From a bacterium (lineage in GTDB: Bacteria; AUK180; JAQVHJ01), in contig JAQVHJ010000178.1 of the NCBI GenBank assembly GCA_028696285.1, positions 1 through 5,511 on the forward strand: a stretch of 5,511 nucleotides of DNA. The letters are read 5' to 3'. Under the pieces are notes generated by a model, which saw nothing but the letters and a program-made list of their open reading frames with translations, was not told where the DNA came from and made no database searches. Shown here piece after piece: positions 4,577 to 5,511 of this stretch (positions are counted from its first letter, which is position 1; each line of letters starts with the position of its first letter). Position numbers and translations under genes: made by a program.

Positions 4577-5511
4577 TTAAATTAAGTCCAAGGGATCTAC
4601 TACCAGTTCGATACTTACGTGATGCCTTCCGGCTTCCGAATGCAGTTTCTGATGAATCTCCCTGATCACATTCCAAAGCACACTCCGTTTACTGCTCCTG
4701 ACAGCTAAAAGCCATCTGTATTTATTCTTTATCCTTTCCAGCAACCCTGGGGCAGGACCCAAGATTGTGAATGAATATTTATCCTTTAACGGCATTAAGT
4801 ATTTTAAATATTCATAGGCATATTTCTTGGCATTATCAGATGAGACTGCCTTGAAAACAAACTTGATCAGGTAAGCAAACGGCGGATAATTCAGTTCTTC
4901 CCTCTTCGGCAGTTCAAATTCAAAGAATTCTTCATACGAATTTTTCAAGGCATATTGAATCGCTTCATTCTCCGGCTGGTAAGTCTGAATTATTACCTCT
5001 CCCCGCTTCTCTCCCCGGCCTGCTCTTCCTGAGACCTGAGTAAGTAATTGAAAAGCCTGTTCAAGAGAACGGAAGTCAGGAAAATTAATCATTAAATCTG
5101 AATTTATCACTCCAACCAGGGTTACATTCAAGAAATCCAAACCCTTTGCAATTAATTGTGTTCCTATTAAGATGTCAATCTTATGCGCTTTGAAATCTGC
5201 AAGAACCTTCTGAAACTCTGTTCGCTTAACCGCAATATCCCGGTCTAACCGCGCGATCGTTGCTTCAGGGAATAATTGCGAAATCTCATCCTGTATCTTC
5301 TCGGTTCCTGACCCGATAAATTTCAGATCTATATTATGACACTCTGGGCACTCCTCCGGGAGACGGATTGAATAATCACAATAATGGCATTTAAGACTAT
5401 GGGTCTCCATATGATAAACTAACGATACAGAACAGTTCTTGCATTGGAAAACAAATCCACATTTTCGACATTGTAAAACTCTCGAAAATCCGCGCCTGTT
5501 AAGAAAAAGAA
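4577..5511 (-). CDS. priA: Primosomal replication-restart helicase PriA, C-terminal part
   Basis: The frame is open through the right edge; first full codon at 5509. About 310 C-terminal residues are present and the N-terminal DNA-binding and first helicase lobe lie outside. PriA recognises stalled forks, unwinds DNA and starts reloading of the replicative helicase. Counting from 5509, the LFLNRRG motif (1-7) is followed by the eight zinc-binding cysteines C14, C17, C23, C26, C41, C44, C54 and C57. Helicase motif V is GTQLIAKGLDF (116-126) and motif VI is QLLTQVSGRAGR (154-165), including the arginine fingers. The C-terminal domain has NYPPF, GPAPGLLERIKNKYRW and a VVDPLDLI end, so the C-terminus is intact. 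The internal ATG at 5410 falls inside the zinc domain and is not the start. The ZIP gene follows after 28 nt. Confidence 0.96.
   Translation of the reverse strand, partial: LFLNRRGFSRVLQCRKCGFVFQCKNCSVSLVYHMETHSLKCHYCDYSIRLPEECPECHNIDLKFIGSGTEKIQDEISQLFPEATIARLDRDIAVKRTEFQKVLADFKAHKIDILIGTQLIAKGLDFLNVTLVGVINSDLMINFPDFRSLEQAFQLLTQVSGRAGRGEKRGEVIIQTYQPENEAIQYALKNSYEEFFEFELPKREELNYPPFAYLIKFVFKAVSSDNAKKYAYEYLKYLMPLKDKYSFTILGPAPGLLERIKNKYRWLLAVRSSKRSVLWNVIREIHQKLHSEAGRHHVSIELVVDPLDLI

Noticed and set aside
4577..5410. A complete gene starting at the ATG at 5410
   Set aside because: The frame stays open to the window edge and the upstream codons encode the first four zinc-binding cysteines of PriA, so the gene is partial.

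Overview
The window is 5.5 kb from a bacterial chromosome with AT-rich intergenic DNA. All four recognisable genes lie on the minus strand. In transcription order (right to left) they are: the C-terminal part of the primosomal helicase PriA, running off the right edge; a ZIP-family divalent metal transporter 28 nt behind it; an ArsM-type arsenite methyltransferase; and a CPBP/CAAX-type intramembrane metalloprotease. The sequence does not fix the taxon. The dense, varied intergenic repeats resemble those of slow-growing uncultured environmental bacteria, but that is only an impression.

Layout. 1-392: an outward-firing promoter copy, then a composite repeat (palindrome module plus heptamer array) that ends 2 nt from the CPBP stop codon. 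393-1061: CPBP protease, with a near-consensus sigma70-type promoter at 1128-1156. 1170-2250: about 1.1 kb of gene-free repeat DNA. It holds an inverted heptamer array, a foldable 75-nt segment, a second heptamer array, two ~170-bp tandem units, and a second full copy of the composite repeat that ends 3 nt from the arsM stop codon. 2251-3006: arsM. 3007-3738: about 730 bp of gene-free DNA with four alternating palindromic repeats, 18-21 bp repeats, and 7-nt and 9-nt periodic tracts. 3739-4548: ZIP transporter. 4577-5511: priA, partial.

Functionally, priA and the ZIP gene look co-transcribed. arsM and the CPBP gene appear to be single-gene units inserted among repeats. ZIP and ArsM both handle metals or metalloids, but nothing shows that they are coupled, and no arsR or ars efflux gene is visible.

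The most unusual content is the repeat system. Several unrelated-looking intergenic copies are built from 7-nt units in one unbroken phase. They differ from each other by whole 7-nt units and end in the same GGGCCGGCACC cap. Two caps sit at gene 3' ends, and a perfect 15-bp inverted pair of caps encloses the CPBP gene together with its own promoter.
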